DNA of 64,000 nt from Olleya sp. Bg11-27 (GCF_002831645.1 NZ_CP025117.1:1185514-1249513), one strand, 5' to 3'; positions 26,034-36,060 are shown, counted from the stretch's first letter. Numbers and translations: made by a program. Notes: generated by a model not told the origin, from the sequence alone.

Positions 26034-26064
26034 TAAAAAATCCCACATTAAGTGGGATTTTATT
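26034..26064 (-). terminator. Intrinsic terminator after aspS
   Basis: Perfect stem AATCCCAC/GTGGGATT with a 5-base loop and six T on the minus strand, 25 bp after the aspS stop codon. Confidence 0.88.
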
Positions 26065-26090
26065 ATAAATAGTAAACTTGAAGGTGCAAA

Positions 26091-27839
26091 CTACAAATCA
26101 AGCTTTAAATTTAATTCTTTTAATTGCGCCTCGTCAATTGGAGCAGGGGCGTCAATCATGACGTCTCTACCAGAATTGTTTTTTGGGAACGCAATAAAGT
26201 CTCTAATCGTTTCTTGGCCTCCTAAAATAGAGACTAATCTATCAAGACCAAAAGCTAAACCACCATGTGGCGGTGCACCATATTCAAAAGCATCCATTAA
26301 GAATCCAAATTGAGCTTTAGCTTCTGCTTCACTAAATCCTAAATGTTTAAGCATGATCGCTTGTGTAGCTTTGTCGTGAATACGTATTGATCCACCACCA
26401 ATTTCATTTCCGTTAAGGACTAAATCGTATGCATTTGCTTTTACTTCTCCCGGGTTAGTGTCTAATAATTCTATTTGACCAGGTTTAGGTGATGTAAATG
26501 GGTGGTGCATAGCATGGTAATGCCCAGTTTCTTCATCCAGTTCTAATAAAGGGAAGTCAATGACCCATAATGGAGCAAATACTTTAGGATCACGTAAGCC
26601 TAAGCGTGTTGCTAATTCCATACGTAAAGCACTTAATTGTGCACGTACTTTATTAGTGTCTCCAGATAGCACACAGACTAAATCTCCTGCTTTTGCGCCA
26701 GTTTTTTCTGCCCATTTAGCTAAATCCTCTTGGTCGAAAAATTTATCTACAGATGATTTGAATGTCCCATCCTCGTTTACACGACAATAAATCATACCTA
26801 AAGCACCAACTTGTGGACGCTTTACCCAATCAATTAATTTATCTATTTCTTTACGGGTGTATGCGTTTCCGCCAGGAACAGCAATACCAACGACTAATTC
26901 TGCCGAGTTGAATACGCTGAAGTCTTTGTGTTGTGCAACTTCATTTAATTCGCCAAACTCCATTCCAAATCTAATATCTGGTTTGTCGTTTCCGTATAAA
27001 CGCATCGCATCGTCGTATAACATACGTGGGAATTTGTCAACCTCTACACCATTAACCTCTTTAAGTAAGTGGCGCGTCAGGTTTTCAAAAACGTTTAAAA
27101 TATCTTCTTGCTCTACAAACGCCATTTCGCAGTCAATTTGCGTAAATTCTGGTTGTCTATCTGCACGTAAATCTTCGTCTCTAAAACATTTTACAATCTG
27201 GAAGTATTTGTCCATTCCACCAACCATAAGCAATTGCTTAAAGGTTTGAGGAGATTGTGGCAACGCATAAAATTCACCTTCATTCATTCTAGAAGGTACT
27301 ACAAAATCTCTAGCGCCTTCTGGAGTCGATTTGATTAAGTATGGTGTTTCAACTTCAATAAAAGCATTGTTTGACAAAAAGTTTCTGACTTCTTGCGTTA
27401 CTTTAGCTCTAAAAATTAAGTTGTTTTTTACAGGATTACGTCTAATATCAAGGTAACGATATTTCATTCTAATATCTTCCCCACCATCGGTTTTGTCTTC
27501 GATAGTAAAAGGAGGAAGTAAAGATTCATTTAAAATAGTTAATTCTTTTACTAAAACTTCAATCTCACCTGTTGGGATATTTTTGTTTTTAGATTCACGT
27601 TCTATAACGGTACCTTTAATTTGAATAACAAATTCGCGACCAAGCTTTTGTGCTTGTTCTAGTATGACTTTAGATGTACGTTCCTCATCAAAAATAAGTT
27701 GCGTGATTCCGTAACGATCGCGAAGATCGACCCAAATCATAAATCCTTTGTCTCTTGATTTTTGAACCCAACCTGAAAGGGTTACTTCTGTATTTATATG
27801 TGATGCTGTTAACTCACCACAGTTGTGACTTCTGTACAT
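26091..27839 (-). CDS. aspS: Aspartate--tRNA ligase
   Basis: 582 aa class II aminoacyl-tRNA synthetase that charges tRNA-Asp. The N-terminal OB-fold anticodon-binding domain (1-105) begins [19 protein letters not shown]. The catalytic core carries motif 2 ([18 protein letters not shown]) and motif 3 ([15 protein letters not shown]), with the bacterial GAD insertion between about 285 and 415. The length is normal for the bacterial type. It is transcribed alone between two terminators, with a -7 box TACTTTTG at 27858-27865 that overlaps the T run of the RND operon terminator. Neighbouring genes are functionally unrelated. Confidence 0.97.
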   Translation of the reverse strand: MYRSHNCGELTASHINTEVTLSGWVQKSRDKGFMIWVDLRDRYGITQLIFDEERTSKVILEQAQKLGREFVIQIKGTVIERESKNKNIPTGEIEVLVKELTILNESLLPPFTIEDKTDGGEDIRMKYRYLDIRRNPVKNNLIFRAKVTQEVRNFLSNNAFIEVETPYLIKSTPEGARDFVVPSRMNEGEFYALPQSPQTFKQLLMVGGMDKYFQIVKCFRDEDLRADRQPEFTQIDCEMAFVEQEDILNVFENLTRHLLKEVNGVEVDKFPRMLYDDAMRLYGNDKPDIRFGMEFGELNEVAQHKDFSVFNSAELVVGIAVPGGNAYTRKEIDKLIDWVKRPQVGALGMIYCRVNEDGTFKSSVDKFFDQEDLAKWAEKTGAKAGDLVCVLSGDTNKVRAQLSALRMELATRLGLRDPKVFAPLWVIDFPLLELDEETGHYHAMHHPFTSPKPGQIELLDTNPGEVKANAYDLVLNGNEIGGGSIRIHDKATQAIMLKHLGFSEAEAKAQFGFLMDAFEYGAPPHGGLAFGLDRLVSILGGQETIRDFIAFPKNNSGRDVMIDAPAPIDEAQLKELNLKLDL

Positions 27840-27857
27840 AGTTATTTATTAGAAATG

Positions 27858-27865
27858 CAAAAGTA
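27858..27865 (-). promoter_or_regulatory. -7 promoter box of aspS
   Basis: TACTTTTG on the minus strand fits TAnnTTTG and lies 18 bp before the ATG, touching the T run of the preceding terminator. Confidence 0.5.
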
Positions 27866-27898
27866 AAAAATCCGAAGTAAAGACTTCGGATTTTTTGT
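27864..27898 (-). terminator. Intrinsic terminator of the RND efflux operon
   Basis: Perfect stem AATCCGAAGT/ACTTCGGATT with a 4-base loop and six T on the minus strand, about 35 bp after the RND stop codon. Confidence 0.9.
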
Positions 27899-27933
27899 TT
27901 AAATCATTTGCACTATTTAGTTGAAATAGAAGA

Positions 27934-30900
27934 TTACTCTTCAAACGTACTTTCAATTGCTATTATGTCTTCTTTTTCTTCAGATGAAAACTTATTTCTT
28001 AACCACATTTTGAATTTTACGGATAAGAAAAATAATATTGGTACCACAATTAAGGTTAAGAATGTTGCGATTAATAGACCATAAATAACAGTCCATGCTA
28101 ATGGTCCCCAAAAGACAACGTTATCTCCTCCCATATATATGTTTGGATTAAAATCTGCAAAAAGAGTAAAGAAGTTAATGTTTAAACCAATGGCTAATGG
28201 TATAAGACCAAATATGGTTGTAATTGCCGTAAGCAATACAGGTCTTAAACGGGCTTTACCTGCTCTAACAATACTTTCAAAAAGATCCTGGTTAGTTAGG
28301 TAGTCTTCTTTTTCTAAATCTAATTCGGCTTTCTTTCTATCAATAAGTAATTGTGCATAATCTAAAAGTACCACACCGTTATTTACTACAATTCCGGCCA
28401 GTGATATAATACCAACCATAGTCATCATGATAACAAAAGAACTTCCTGAAATTACTATACCACCAAAGACACCAATAAAACTAAGGAAAATAGCAATCAT
28501 TATTATTGTTGGTTTTGAAACGGAATTAAATTGGAATATCAATATAAAAAAGATTAATCCTAGTCCTGTAAAAAAGGCACCAACAAGGAATAACATTTGC
28601 TTGTTTTGCTCTTCAATTTGACCGGTGTAATCAATTTTAATTCCGTTAGGTATATCCTCATAACTTTTCATTTCGTTTTGAATCTGAGTTACAATGGCAG
28701 AGGCATCTGTAAAACCAGGTGATAATGCGGAATACACGGTAACTACTCGTCTTGTGTCTTTATGCTTAATAGCACTAAAACCAGAATTGTTTTCGTATTT
28801 AATAACAGCAGAGATAGGAATACTTTTTATTTGTCCTGTATTATCTCTAAACGTAATGTTTTGATTAAACAAGGCACTTTTGTTGTATCTGTTTTCTGCA
28901 TTAAAACGCACGTAAATATCATAATCGTCACCATCTTCTTTATAGACACCCGCCTTAGATCCAAAGACCGAACTACGTAGTTGTTGTCCCACTTGTGCAG
29001 CACTAATACCTAATTCTCCAGCTTTTTCTCTGTCAATAGTAACACGCATGGTTGGCTTGTCTTTATTAACATCTATTTTAAGTTCGTCAATACCAGCAAT
29101 GTTTTTAGTATTAATAAACTCACGCATGTTTTCTGCGGTAGCAATAAGCTCATTGTAGTCGTTACCTTCAATTTCAATATTAATTGGTGATCCAGCAGGC
29201 GGTCCATTAGCATCTTTTTCTACAGAAATTAATACACCAGGGTAAATACCAACTAATGCAGCTTGTACTTCTTGACGTAGTAACTCACTATCTTCTCCAC
29301 GTCTAAATTTAAACTCACGCATGGATGCTGTAATCTTACCTTTATGAGGCATCTCTGCAGCAGACCCACCATCTGTTTGTGGATTTCCGGCACCTTCGCC
29401 AATTTGAGCAACGGTACTTTCTACTAAGTAGTTTTCACCATCAAACATGTATTTTTCTTGGTTTACAACTGTAAAGACACGTTTTTCGATTTCTTTAGTA
29501 ATAGCATTTGTTTTCTCGATTGCTGTACCTTGAGGATACTCGATATAAACAATAATCTGATTTGGTTTGTTATCTGGAAAAAACTCAACTTTAGTTCTTT
29601 TAGCACTTAATGATATACCAAAAGCGATAAACGACGCAATTAATAGTAAAAAAGTACCAATACTTAAAACATAAGGTCTCCATCCAGAAAGTGCACCACG
29701 TAATTTACGCTCGTACCAGTTTTCTAAATTTACTAATGCTTTATTTTGAAAGCTATTTGCCCATTTACGGATAAAGAAACGGTAAGCCCATAACATTACA
29801 GCTGTAAAAATCATAACGGTACCTAAACCTTTGTAAGTCCCACCAAATAATAGAATAAGTATCCCAAAAGTAGCCACTATTAGTGTTGTTCTGATTATTT
29901 GCTTTAGAGGCATGTCTTTATCTTCAATAGTCATGAATTTTGACACCAATACCGAGTTAAAAAAGATGGCCACAAATAGGGACGATCCTAATACTACAGA
30001 CAATGTTATTGGTAAAATCTTCATAAACTCTCCCATAATTCCTGGCCAGAAGGCTAATGGTGTAAAGGCTGCAACAGTTGTTGCTGTAGAGATGATAATA
30101 GGAAACGCAATTTCTCCAATACCTTTCTTGGCAGCTTCAATCCTGCCCATTCCTTCGTCTTCCATTAAACGGTACACGTTTTCGACTACCACAATACCAT
30201 TATCAACCAACATACCAAGTCCCATAATAAGACCAAAAAGCACCATGGTATTTAAACTTTGTCCAAGTAATTCTAATATCATAAGTGACATAAACATGGA
30301 CATTGGTATTGCAAAACCAACAAATAGGGCATTTTTAAATCCTAAAAAGAACATTAAAACCGCAACGACTAGTATTACACCAAAAATAATGTTGTTTACT
30401 AAATCGTCTACTTGGCCAATAGTTTTAGACGATTGGTCGTTAACAATATTTACCGTTAAATCTGGTGGGAATACATTAGCAATAGCGTCGGCAACAATAA
30501 CCTGAATTTGCTCTGCAGCAGCAACCATGTTTTTTCCAGCACGTTTTTTAACGTCTAGCATCACTACAGGATGACCATACTCTCTAGCAAAGGTTGTTTT
30601 ATCTTCTTCTTTAAAAGAAACAGTTGCTAAATCTTTAAGATAAATAGATTTTCCTTTTTCAGATTTTACAACAAAATTTTCAAGTTCTGATGGTTCCTCA
30701 ATTTCACCTAAAACTCTAATAGTACGTCGTTGTCCACTAGCTTTTAAATTACCTGCAGACATGGTAAGGTTTCCGTTGTTAATAGCGCCAATAATATCGT
30801 TAAAAGTAACTTCGGCAGCCATCATTTTGTAAATGTCTACAGCAACTTCAACTTCTTTTTCTTGTGCACCACGGATGTCCGCTTTTTTAATTTCTTGTAA

Positions 30901-31446
30901 ATCTTCAATTTCATCTTGAAGAAACTCAGCAAATTCTTTTAACTTTTGAATAGGGTAATCTCCTGAAATATTAATGTTCAAGATTGGCATTTCTTCCGAA
31001 AGGCTTAATTCAAAAACATCAGGTTCTACTTTAGCACCATTAAAAGTTGGCCAGTCTTCTCCAGAAGTTTCAGTATCAATTTCATCCTTTACTTTTTGCT
31101 TAGCTTGATCGACTGTAATCCCATCATCAAACTCTACAATTAACATAGAGTAATCTTCTTGAGAGGTTGAGGTGATTTCTACCACATTACTAACCGTTTT
31201 TAGTTTGTCTTCTAAAGGGTCAGAGATTAGTTTTTCTATATCTTCTGCAGTGTTTCCTGGGTAAATAGAACTAACATAAATTTTAGTTTCATTAACTTCT
31301 GGGAAATTTTCTCTAGGCATACTAAAGAATGAAGAAATCCCTAAATAAAAGATAACTGCAATTAGGACATACATTGTGGTCTTATTGTTAATCGCCCACG
31401 ATGATAAACCAAATTCGGTATCGACTTGTTTTTTCTTTTTAGTCAT
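27934..31446 (-). CDS. RND efflux pump, inner-membrane transporter
   Basis: 1170 aa, long for the RND family (usually about 1050). It is the proton-driven subunit of a tripartite pump. It has the standard plan: TM1, a large periplasmic loop, TM2-7, a second periplasmic loop, TM8-12. In TM4 the usual Asp-Asp proton relay of AcrB-type pumps reads D425-N426 (GMLVDNGIVVVEN), so one acidic residue is replaced by Asn, as in some other RND branches. Extra hydrophobic sequence after TM6 (about 515-560) accounts for part of the added length. It follows the adaptor gene by 10 bp in a TetR-TolC-adaptor-RND operon. Substrates cannot be read from sequence; drug or toxic-compound export is likely. Confidence 0.93.
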   Translation of the reverse strand: MTKKKKQVDTEFGLSSWAINNKTTMYVLIAVIFYLGISSFFSMPRENFPEVNETKIYVSSIYPGNTAEDIEKLISDPLEDKLKTVSNVVEITSTSQEDYSMLIVEFDDGITVDQAKQKVKDEIDTETSGEDWPTFNGAKVEPDVFELSLSEEMPILNINISGDYPIQKLKEFAEFLQDEIEDLQEIKKADIRGAQEKEVEVAVDIYKMMAAEVTFNDIIGAINNGNLTMSAGNLKASGQRRTIRVLGEIEEPSELENFVVKSEKGKSIYLKDLATVSFKEEDKTTFAREYGHPVVMLDVKKRAGKNMVAAAEQIQVIVADAIANVFPPDLTVNIVNDQSSKTIGQVDDLVNNIIFGVILVVAVLMFFLGFKNALFVGFAIPMSMFMSLMILELLGQSLNTMVLFGLIMGLGMLVDNGIVVVENVYRLMEDEGMGRIEAAKKGIGEIAFPIIISTATTVAAFTPLAFWPGIMGEFMKILPITLSVVLGSSLFVAIFFNSVLVSKFMTIEDKDMPLKQIIRTTLIVATFGILILLFGGTYKGLGTVMIFTAVMLWAYRFFIRKWANSFQNKALVNLENWYERKLRGALSGWRPYVLSIGTFLLLIASFIAFGISLSAKRTKVEFFPDNKPNQIIVYIEYPQGTAIEKTNAITKEIEKRVFTVVNQEKYMFDGENYLVESTVAQIGEGAGNPQTDGGSAAEMPHKGKITASMREFKFRRGEDSELLRQEVQAALVGIYPGVLISVEKDANGPPAGSPINIEIEGNDYNELIATAENMREFINTKNIAGIDELKIDVNKDKPTMRVTIDREKAGELGISAAQVGQQLRSSVFGSKAGVYKEDGDDYDIYVRFNAENRYNKSALFNQNITFRDNTGQIKSIPISAVIKYENNSGFSAIKHKDTRRVVTVYSALSPGFTDASAIVTQIQNEMKSYEDIPNGIKIDYTGQIEEQNKQMLFLVGAFFTGLGLIFFILIFQFNSVSKPTIIMIAIFLSFIGVFGGIVISGSSFVIMMTMVGIISLAGIVVNNGVVLLDYAQLLIDRKKAELDLEKEDYLTNQDLFESIVRAGKARLRPVLLTAITTIFGLIPLAIGLNINFFTLFADFNPNIYMGGDNVVFWGPLAWTVIYGLLIATFLTLIVVPILFFLSVKFKMWLRNKFSSEEKEDIIAIESTFEE

Positions 31447-31456
31447 ATTGCTTGGT

Positions 31457-32626
31457 TTAGTAGTTTATTACCTTAACAGTTTGCCCGTCCTTTACACTAC
31501 GCGCTCCTTCTAAAATTAATTCTGCGCCATTAGGGATACCGTCTAAAACTTCAATAACATCGCCTTGTGTCTTTCCTGTTTTAATAATGACTTTGTTTAC
31601 AACACCTTCATTATTCTCTTTTTTGTCTGAAACAATATAGACGTACTGTTCACCTTCTGCATTTTCAGAAATAATACTTTGTGGTACTAAAATGGCTTTT
31701 TCGTTGGTGTAATCGTTAATTTTAAGTCTAGCCGTTAAGTTGGGCTTGATGCTTTTATCTTTATTTGGTACACCAATTTCGACTTTAAAGGTTCTATTAG
31801 CTGGATTAATTACGTCTCCCGCTTGGCGTACTTTAGTGTCTATTGTTTTTCCTAAAACTGCAAATTCTACATTTACATTTTTACCTTTTATAACAGAAGA
31901 AACATAACTTTCTGGAACATCTGTTTCAATATACATATTGTCTAAGTTTACAATTTGCATAAGTGGTGTTTGTCCAGCACTAACAACACTTCCTTTTTCT
32001 GTAATAACATCGTCAATCGTTCCGCTAAAAGGCGCTCTAACTGTCGTTTTGTTTAGTTGTTGTTGTATTTGATTGATTGCTTCTTGTTGAGATTGGTAAG
32101 ATGATTGCGCTTGCAAAAACTGAATTTCGCTACCAATTTTTTGATCCCATAATCTTTTCTGACGTTCAAAAGTTGTTTTTGCTAAATCAGATTGTATTTT
32201 ATATTGTGCTAATTGTTGACTTAATCCACCATCATCAATTTTTGCTAAAACTTGCCCTTTAGAGACACGTTGCCCTTCTTTAACATATACATTAGTTAGT
32301 ATACCGTTGTATTCTGGTGTAATGATTAATAGATTTTTAGTCGTTACGTTACCTTGTAATTCTAAAACATGATTAAACACTTCTTCTTTAGCTTCAAAAG
32401 TGGTAATTAAAGGTGTGTTTTGTGTTTTATCTAATGTTTTAATTCTGTCGTCTAATAATTTTATTTTAGAGTGAATAGCATCTTGTTCTGTTACTAATTC
32501 TGCTCTTTTAGTTCGTATCTCTTTTAGATCGTTTTTTTCTAAAACTTTTTCGACTGTATTTTTTTTATCTCCATTGCAAGAGGCTAATAAAATAGCTAAA
32601 AAAGAGAGTGTTATTATATGTTTCAT
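31457..32626 (-). CDS. RND efflux pump, periplasmic adaptor lipoprotein
   Basis: 389 aa. The lipobox LAILLASC (Cys16) anchors it to the inner membrane. It continues with a helical hairpin (coiled-coil Lys/Glu-rich residues 20-65 and about 130-190), a lipoyl-like domain split around it (ILTNVYVKEGQRVSKGQVLAKID, and TVRAPFSGTIDDVITEKGS), a beta-barrel domain and a membrane-proximal domain ending GARSVKDGQTVKVINY. This is the membrane fusion protein that links the RND pump to TolC. It lies 22 bp after the TolC gene and 10 bp before the RND gene. Confidence 0.93.
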   Translation of the reverse strand: MKHIITLSFLAILLASCNGDKKNTVEKVLEKNDLKEIRTKRAELVTEQDAIHSKIKLLDDRIKTLDKTQNTPLITTFEAKEEVFNHVLELQGNVTTKNLLIITPEYNGILTNVYVKEGQRVSKGQVLAKIDDGGLSQQLAQYKIQSDLAKTTFERQKRLWDQKIGSEIQFLQAQSSYQSQQEAINQIQQQLNKTTVRAPFSGTIDDVITEKGSVVSAGQTPLMQIVNLDNMYIETDVPESYVSSVIKGKNVNVEFAVLGKTIDTKVRQAGDVINPANRTFKVEIGVPNKDKSIKPNLTARLKINDYTNEKAILVPQSIISENAEGEQYVYIVSDKKENNEGVVNKVIIKTGKTQGDVIEVLDGIPNGAELILEGARSVKDGQTVKVINY

Positions 32627-32648
32627 AAGTAGTGTTTTGTAAAGTTGA

Positions 32649-33959
32649 TTAGTTAGTCGTGTTTAGTAAAGTCTCTAGTTCTGCTTTTTTTGTAATTACA
32701 TCTAACATGGTTTGAAGTAAATCTTGTTGAGCAGTATATAATTGAGTTTGTGCTTGTCTTAAATCGAAACTTGACCCAATACCTTCAAAAAATTTAGTTT
32801 GATTTTTTTGTTCGATTCGCTCAGCAAGCGTTAGGTTATCTTTTTTGTTTTGGTACTCTTCAATTGCAAATTGGTAATCACTTTTAGCAGAATGTATTTG
32901 TAGGTTTAGCATTTGTTCCGTTTCCGTAAGGTTTATTTCTGCTTTTTCTAAATTGATTTTTGCACGTTGCGTTGCTGCGCTTCTCATACCAGAACTAAAA
33001 ATCGGGACATTTAAACTGACACCAAAGATAGAAGAGCCAAACCATTTTTCTCCAGTGTTTGTAAAGTTAAAGGACTCTCTGTTTCCCGCGTAAGCGCCAT
33101 TAATAAAAGCGTTTAAGCTTGGTAAAGCTTTGCTTTTTTCCAATTTTACTAATAACTCTTTTGATGTTTTATCGTTTTCAGCGATTTTGTAATCTATTGT
33201 GTTTTCTACATTGTTATCAGTGTTTAATAATTCCAACTGAATGTTTTGGAGTGTTAACGCGTCTAGATTTTCAGTTAATACGGTTTGCTCGTCAATAGGT
33301 TTCCCTATAGTTAAGTTTAGCATTTGATAGGCTAGTATCTTTAGTCGATTAGTATTGTTTAATCTACTTTGAATACTAGATAGTGTGATTTTTAATTGTT
33401 CTACACTTTCTTCTTCTTCTAAACCGTTTTCAAAAATTTTAGTAATTTCATTTAGGTTTTTTTCTAAAACAGTTATGTTTTTTTCTATTATAGAAACACT
33501 CTCTTCTGCTAAAAGAACATTTCCATAAGCATTAATAACGGCTTTTCTAACCTCTAAGTCCGTCTTTGTTTTTGCGTTTTTAGAAATCTCTAAGTACACT
33601 TTTGCAGATTGTAAACCCACAATATAAGAACCGTCAAAAAGTAGTTGACTTAGGGTAGCAGTACCTGTTAATGTGTGTCTTGATCCAACTTGGATGATTT
33701 GATCTCCAAAAACAAAAATATTACGTTTTAATGCATTTTGATAATCTACTGCAGCACTAAGTTGAGGCAAACCTGTTGCGGTTGTTTCCCATTTTTGTTT
33801 GACAGCAGCATCAATATCTAGAGCAGCATTTTTTACTGATCTATTGTTTTCTAAAGCATAATCAATTGCTTCTTGTAAAGAAAACTCGGTTGGAGTAGTT
33901 TCTTGAGAATAAGCAAAAGTGCTAAGAATAAAACTAAAAATTATTAGTATGTTTCTCAT
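32649..33959 (-). CDS. TolC-family outer-membrane efflux protein
   Basis: 436 aa with a signal peptide ending STFAYSQ. The mature chain has the twofold TolC plan: long helices rich in Ala, Lys, Glu and Asn with repeated LQEAIDYALENNRSVKNAALD-like starts, and short beta segments such as LFDGSYIVGLQSAKVYLEIS and GVSLNVPIFSSG. It would form the trimeric outer-membrane duct of the pump. The gene starts only 4 bp after the regulator's stop codon, so the regulator is the first gene of the operon. Confidence 0.92.
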   Translation of the reverse strand: MRNILIIFSFILSTFAYSQETTPTEFSLQEAIDYALENNRSVKNAALDIDAAVKQKWETTATGLPQLSAAVDYQNALKRNIFVFGDQIIQVGSRHTLTGTATLSQLLFDGSYIVGLQSAKVYLEISKNAKTKTDLEVRKAVINAYGNVLLAEESVSIIEKNITVLEKNLNEITKIFENGLEEEESVEQLKITLSSIQSRLNNTNRLKILAYQMLNLTIGKPIDEQTVLTENLDALTLQNIQLELLNTDNNVENTIDYKIAENDKTSKELLVKLEKSKALPSLNAFINGAYAGNRESFNFTNTGEKWFGSSIFGVSLNVPIFSSGMRSAATQRAKINLEKAEINLTETEQMLNLQIHSAKSDYQFAIEEYQNKKDNLTLAERIEQKNQTKFFEGIGSSFDLRQAQTQLYTAQQDLLQTMLDVITKKAELETLLNTTN

Positions 33960-33963
33960 TGAT

Positions 33964-34569
33964 TTAGGATTGATGGTTAGTTATAAATTTGTTTAATGTT
34001 TGTAGCCCTTTATCATTACATATAGCTCTTAAATGGTATTCTAAGTAGCTTTCCATTAAGTAGTCCATTGTAAATAAATTTGAAGGAAAAATAGTTTCAT
34101 CCTTAATACCAGACATACCATTAAAGTACATTCTAGAAATAAAGTCAACGTCAATATTTTCTCTAAATAATTTGGTGTCAACTCCTTTTTGGATACTTTC
34201 TTTTACGGAAACATGCATTTTTTCGAATTGTTTCATGTGTAATTGTAAATGTATTTTCGGGTAGTATTTTTTTAGCTGAAATTGTGGTGATGTTTTTTCG
34301 TTTTTAAGATAATTCATAACAAACATCTTAATATCGTACAATTCCTCTATTGGATTATGTGATGCTTCGGAAATACAGTCTATACCATCACAAATATTAT
34401 TGAACAGATTTAGTGTGGTCGCTTCAACCAATTTTGTTTTATTATCAAAATGCTGATATATTGTTTTTTTAGATATCCCTAGCTCATTGGCGATATCGTC
34501 CATTGTAACACTTTTAAAACCAAGTGTTAAAAACAATTCTGCGGATTTATTTATAATTTTTTCTCTCAT
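33964..34569 (-). CDS. TetR/AcrR-family repressor of the efflux operon
   Basis: 201 aa. I start at M-R-E-K-I-I-N-K-S, which opens the typical TetR DNA-binding domain; the upstream in-frame Met adds an unlikely 13-residue extension. The helix-turn-helix is clear at residues 20-45 (VTMDDIANELGISKKTIYQHFDNK). The rest is an all-helical ligand and dimer domain. It is the first gene of its own operon, and a perfect 9-bp inverted repeat 22 bp upstream of its ATG is the obvious operator, so autoregulation and repression of the pump are likely. The inducing ligand is unknown. Confidence 0.92.
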   Translation of the reverse strand: MREKIINKSAELFLTLGFKSVTMDDIANELGISKKTIYQHFDNKTKLVEATTLNLFNNICDGIDCISEASHNPIEELYDIKMFVMNYLKNEKTSPQFQLKKYYPKIHLQLHMKQFEKMHVSVKESIQKGVDTKLFRENIDVDFISRMYFNGMSGIKDETIFPSNLFTMDYLMESYLEYHLRAICNDKGLQTLNKFITNHQS

Positions 34570-34591
34570 ATTTGATTGCAAATATACAACA

Positions 34592-34619
34592 GGAAACTTT
34601 AAAAACAATAAAAGTTTCC
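34592..34619. promoter_or_regulatory. Perfect inverted repeat, candidate TetR operator
   Basis: GGAAACTTT, a 10-base A+T-rich spacer, and AAAGTTTCC. The 28-bp size and position before the TetR gene suit a TetR dimer site. It also lies between this operon and the divergent polyprenyl synthetase gene. Confidence 0.7.
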
Positions 34620-34664
34620 AAAGTATTAATGATTTTTTAACATGGGAGTTTTACTAGAGTTTAG

Positions 34665-34692
34665 TTTGTTAGTACTATTTACTTTATTTTTG
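34665..34692 (+). promoter_or_regulatory. Promoter ending 4 bp before the polyprenyl synthetase ATG
   Basis: TTTG at 34665-34668 and TATTTTTG at 34685-34692, separated by 16 bp, form a good Bacteroidetes -33/-7 pair. The ATG is at 34697, so transcription should begin at or next to the start codon. Confidence 0.6.
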
Positions 34693-34696
34693 TCTG

Positions 34697-35671
34697 ATGC
34701 AAAATATTTTATCATACCAGTCTGCTTTTACAGATTATTTAAAAGGTTACTCGTCACCAAAAGAACCAGAAAATTTATATAGTCCTATTCATTATATATT
34801 AGGGTTAGGGGGTAAGCGTTTACGTCCCGTACTAACTTTAATGACTGCGGATATTTTTGGTAGTGATTATAACAAAGCTTTAGATGCTGCTTTAAGTATT
34901 GAGGTGTTTCATAATTTTTCTTTAGTACATGATGATATTATGGATGATGCACCTTTAAGAAGAGGACAGCAAACAGTGCATGAAAAATGGGATCTTAATA
35001 CTGGTATTTTATCGGGAGATGCGATGTTGATTATGGCTTATCAGTTGTTTGAAAACTATAACCCAAATACATTTCAGGCATTAGCAAAGTTATTTAGTAA
35101 AACAGCTTTAGAGGTTTGCGAAGGTCAACAATACGATGTTGATTTTGAAACTCGAGATGATGTCACTATCCCAGAGTATTTAACAATGATTGAGTACAAA
35201 ACAGCGGTTTTAGTGGGAGCAGCCATGAAAATGGGCGCTATTGTGGCAGAGACTTCAGAGGAAAATCAAAATAGTATCTATCAATTTGGTCGTTTATTAG
35301 GTATAGCTTTTCAGTTACAAGACGATTATTTAGATGCTTTTGGTGATCCAGAAACATTTGGTAAACAGGTGGGAGGTGATATCATAGAAAATAAAAAAAC
35401 GTACTTATATTTAAAGGCTTTAGATTTTTTAGGGGCTAAAGATAAAATACAGTTGGAACAGTTGTTTTCTGTTCAATTAGATGATAATTCAGATAAGATA
35501 GAAACGGTAAAACAGTACTTTATTAGTTCGGGTTCTGCAAAAGCAACACAAGATGCTATAAAGGAATACACAGAAGAAGCCTTTAAAGTTTTAGATACAC
35601 TTAGTATTGCTGAAGAGAAGAAACATTTACTAAAAGCTTTTGGAACTAATTTAATGACAAGAAGTGTGTAA
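34697..35671 (+). CDS. Polyprenyl (isoprenyl) diphosphate synthase
   Basis: 324 aa, all-helical cytoplasmic prenyltransferase that condenses isopentenyl diphosphate units. Both aspartate-rich motifs are present: the first is D79-D80-x2-D83-D84 within LVHDDIMDDAPLRRG, the second is QLQDDYLDAFGD (about 205-215). The GGKRLRP substrate-binding segment is at 38-44. Small residues before the first motif suggest a medium to long product (geranylgeranyl or longer, such as a quinone side chain), but the chain length cannot be fixed by eye. A small conserved-looking gene follows 5 bp later. The start is the only Met before residue 46 and fits the promoter spacing of a leaderless mRNA. Confidence 0.93.
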   Translation: MQNILSYQSAFTDYLKGYSSPKEPENLYSPIHYILGLGGKRLRPVLTLMTADIFGSDYNKALDAALSIEVFHNFSLVHDDIMDDAPLRRGQQTVHEKWDLNTGILSGDAMLIMAYQLFENYNPNTFQALAKLFSKTALEVCEGQQYDVDFETRDDVTIPEYLTMIEYKTAVLVGAAMKMGAIVAETSEENQNSIYQFGRLLGIAFQLQDDYLDAFGDPETFGKQVGGDIIENKKTYLYLKALDFLGAKDKIQLEQLFSVQLDDNSDKIETVKQYFISSGSAKATQDAIKEYTEEAFKVLDTLSIAEEKKHLLKAFGTNLMTRSV

Positions 35672-35676
35672 CTAAT

Positions 35677-36027
35677 ATGGAAACACCTTCAAATTTTAAT
35701 CAATTAATAGAAGAAGCAAATGGGCTTCATCTTTATAAAAGTTTAGTCAAACAATTAAACAAAGATTTTTTGTACGCTAATATTGATTTAGATTTTGCTG
35801 AGGATATCTTACCAGCAAGTTTAAAGATCATGTTGCATGAAACGGTCTATAAACTGATTCAAGAAAAATTTGCAGAGTACTTAAACCTCCTCTATATCAT
35901 AGATGTTTCGGAAGAGGCTATTAAAAAATTGGATGGTAGTGATACGTTACAATTGTCTGATGAGGTTTCTTTTTTAATATTGAAAAGAGAATGGCAAAAG
36001 GTTTGGTTTAGACATAAATATTCTTAA
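35677..36027 (+). CDS. Small acidic cytoplasmic protein of unknown function
   Basis: 116 aa with no signal peptide or membrane segment. The middle (FLYANIDLDFAEDILPASLK) and the C-terminal end (LSDEVSFLILKREWQKVWFRHKYS) look structured and conserved, and the protein is Leu/Asp/Glu rich. I do not recognise a named family. It follows the polyprenyl synthetase by 5 bp and is surely co-transcribed with it, so a link to isoprenoid or quinone synthesis is possible but unproven. Its stop codon overlaps the palindrome before the Rrf2 gene. Confidence 0.75.
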   Translation: METPSNFNQLIEEANGLHLYKSLVKQLNKDFLYANIDLDFAEDILPASLKIMLHETVYKLIQEKFAEYLNLLYIIDVSEEAIKKLDGSDTLQLSDEVSFLILKREWQKVWFRHKYS

Positions 36028-36047
36028 TAGGATAGAATAGTCCTATT
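36026..36047. promoter_or_regulatory. Palindrome before the Rrf2 gene, candidate NsrR-type operator
   Basis: AATAGGA, 8 bases, TCCTATT. The left half, AATAGGATA, also occurs before the Ric gene at 36541. It lies just upstream of the -7 box, so binding should block transcription. Confidence 0.6.
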
Positions 36048-36060
36048 TAAAAATATTAAT

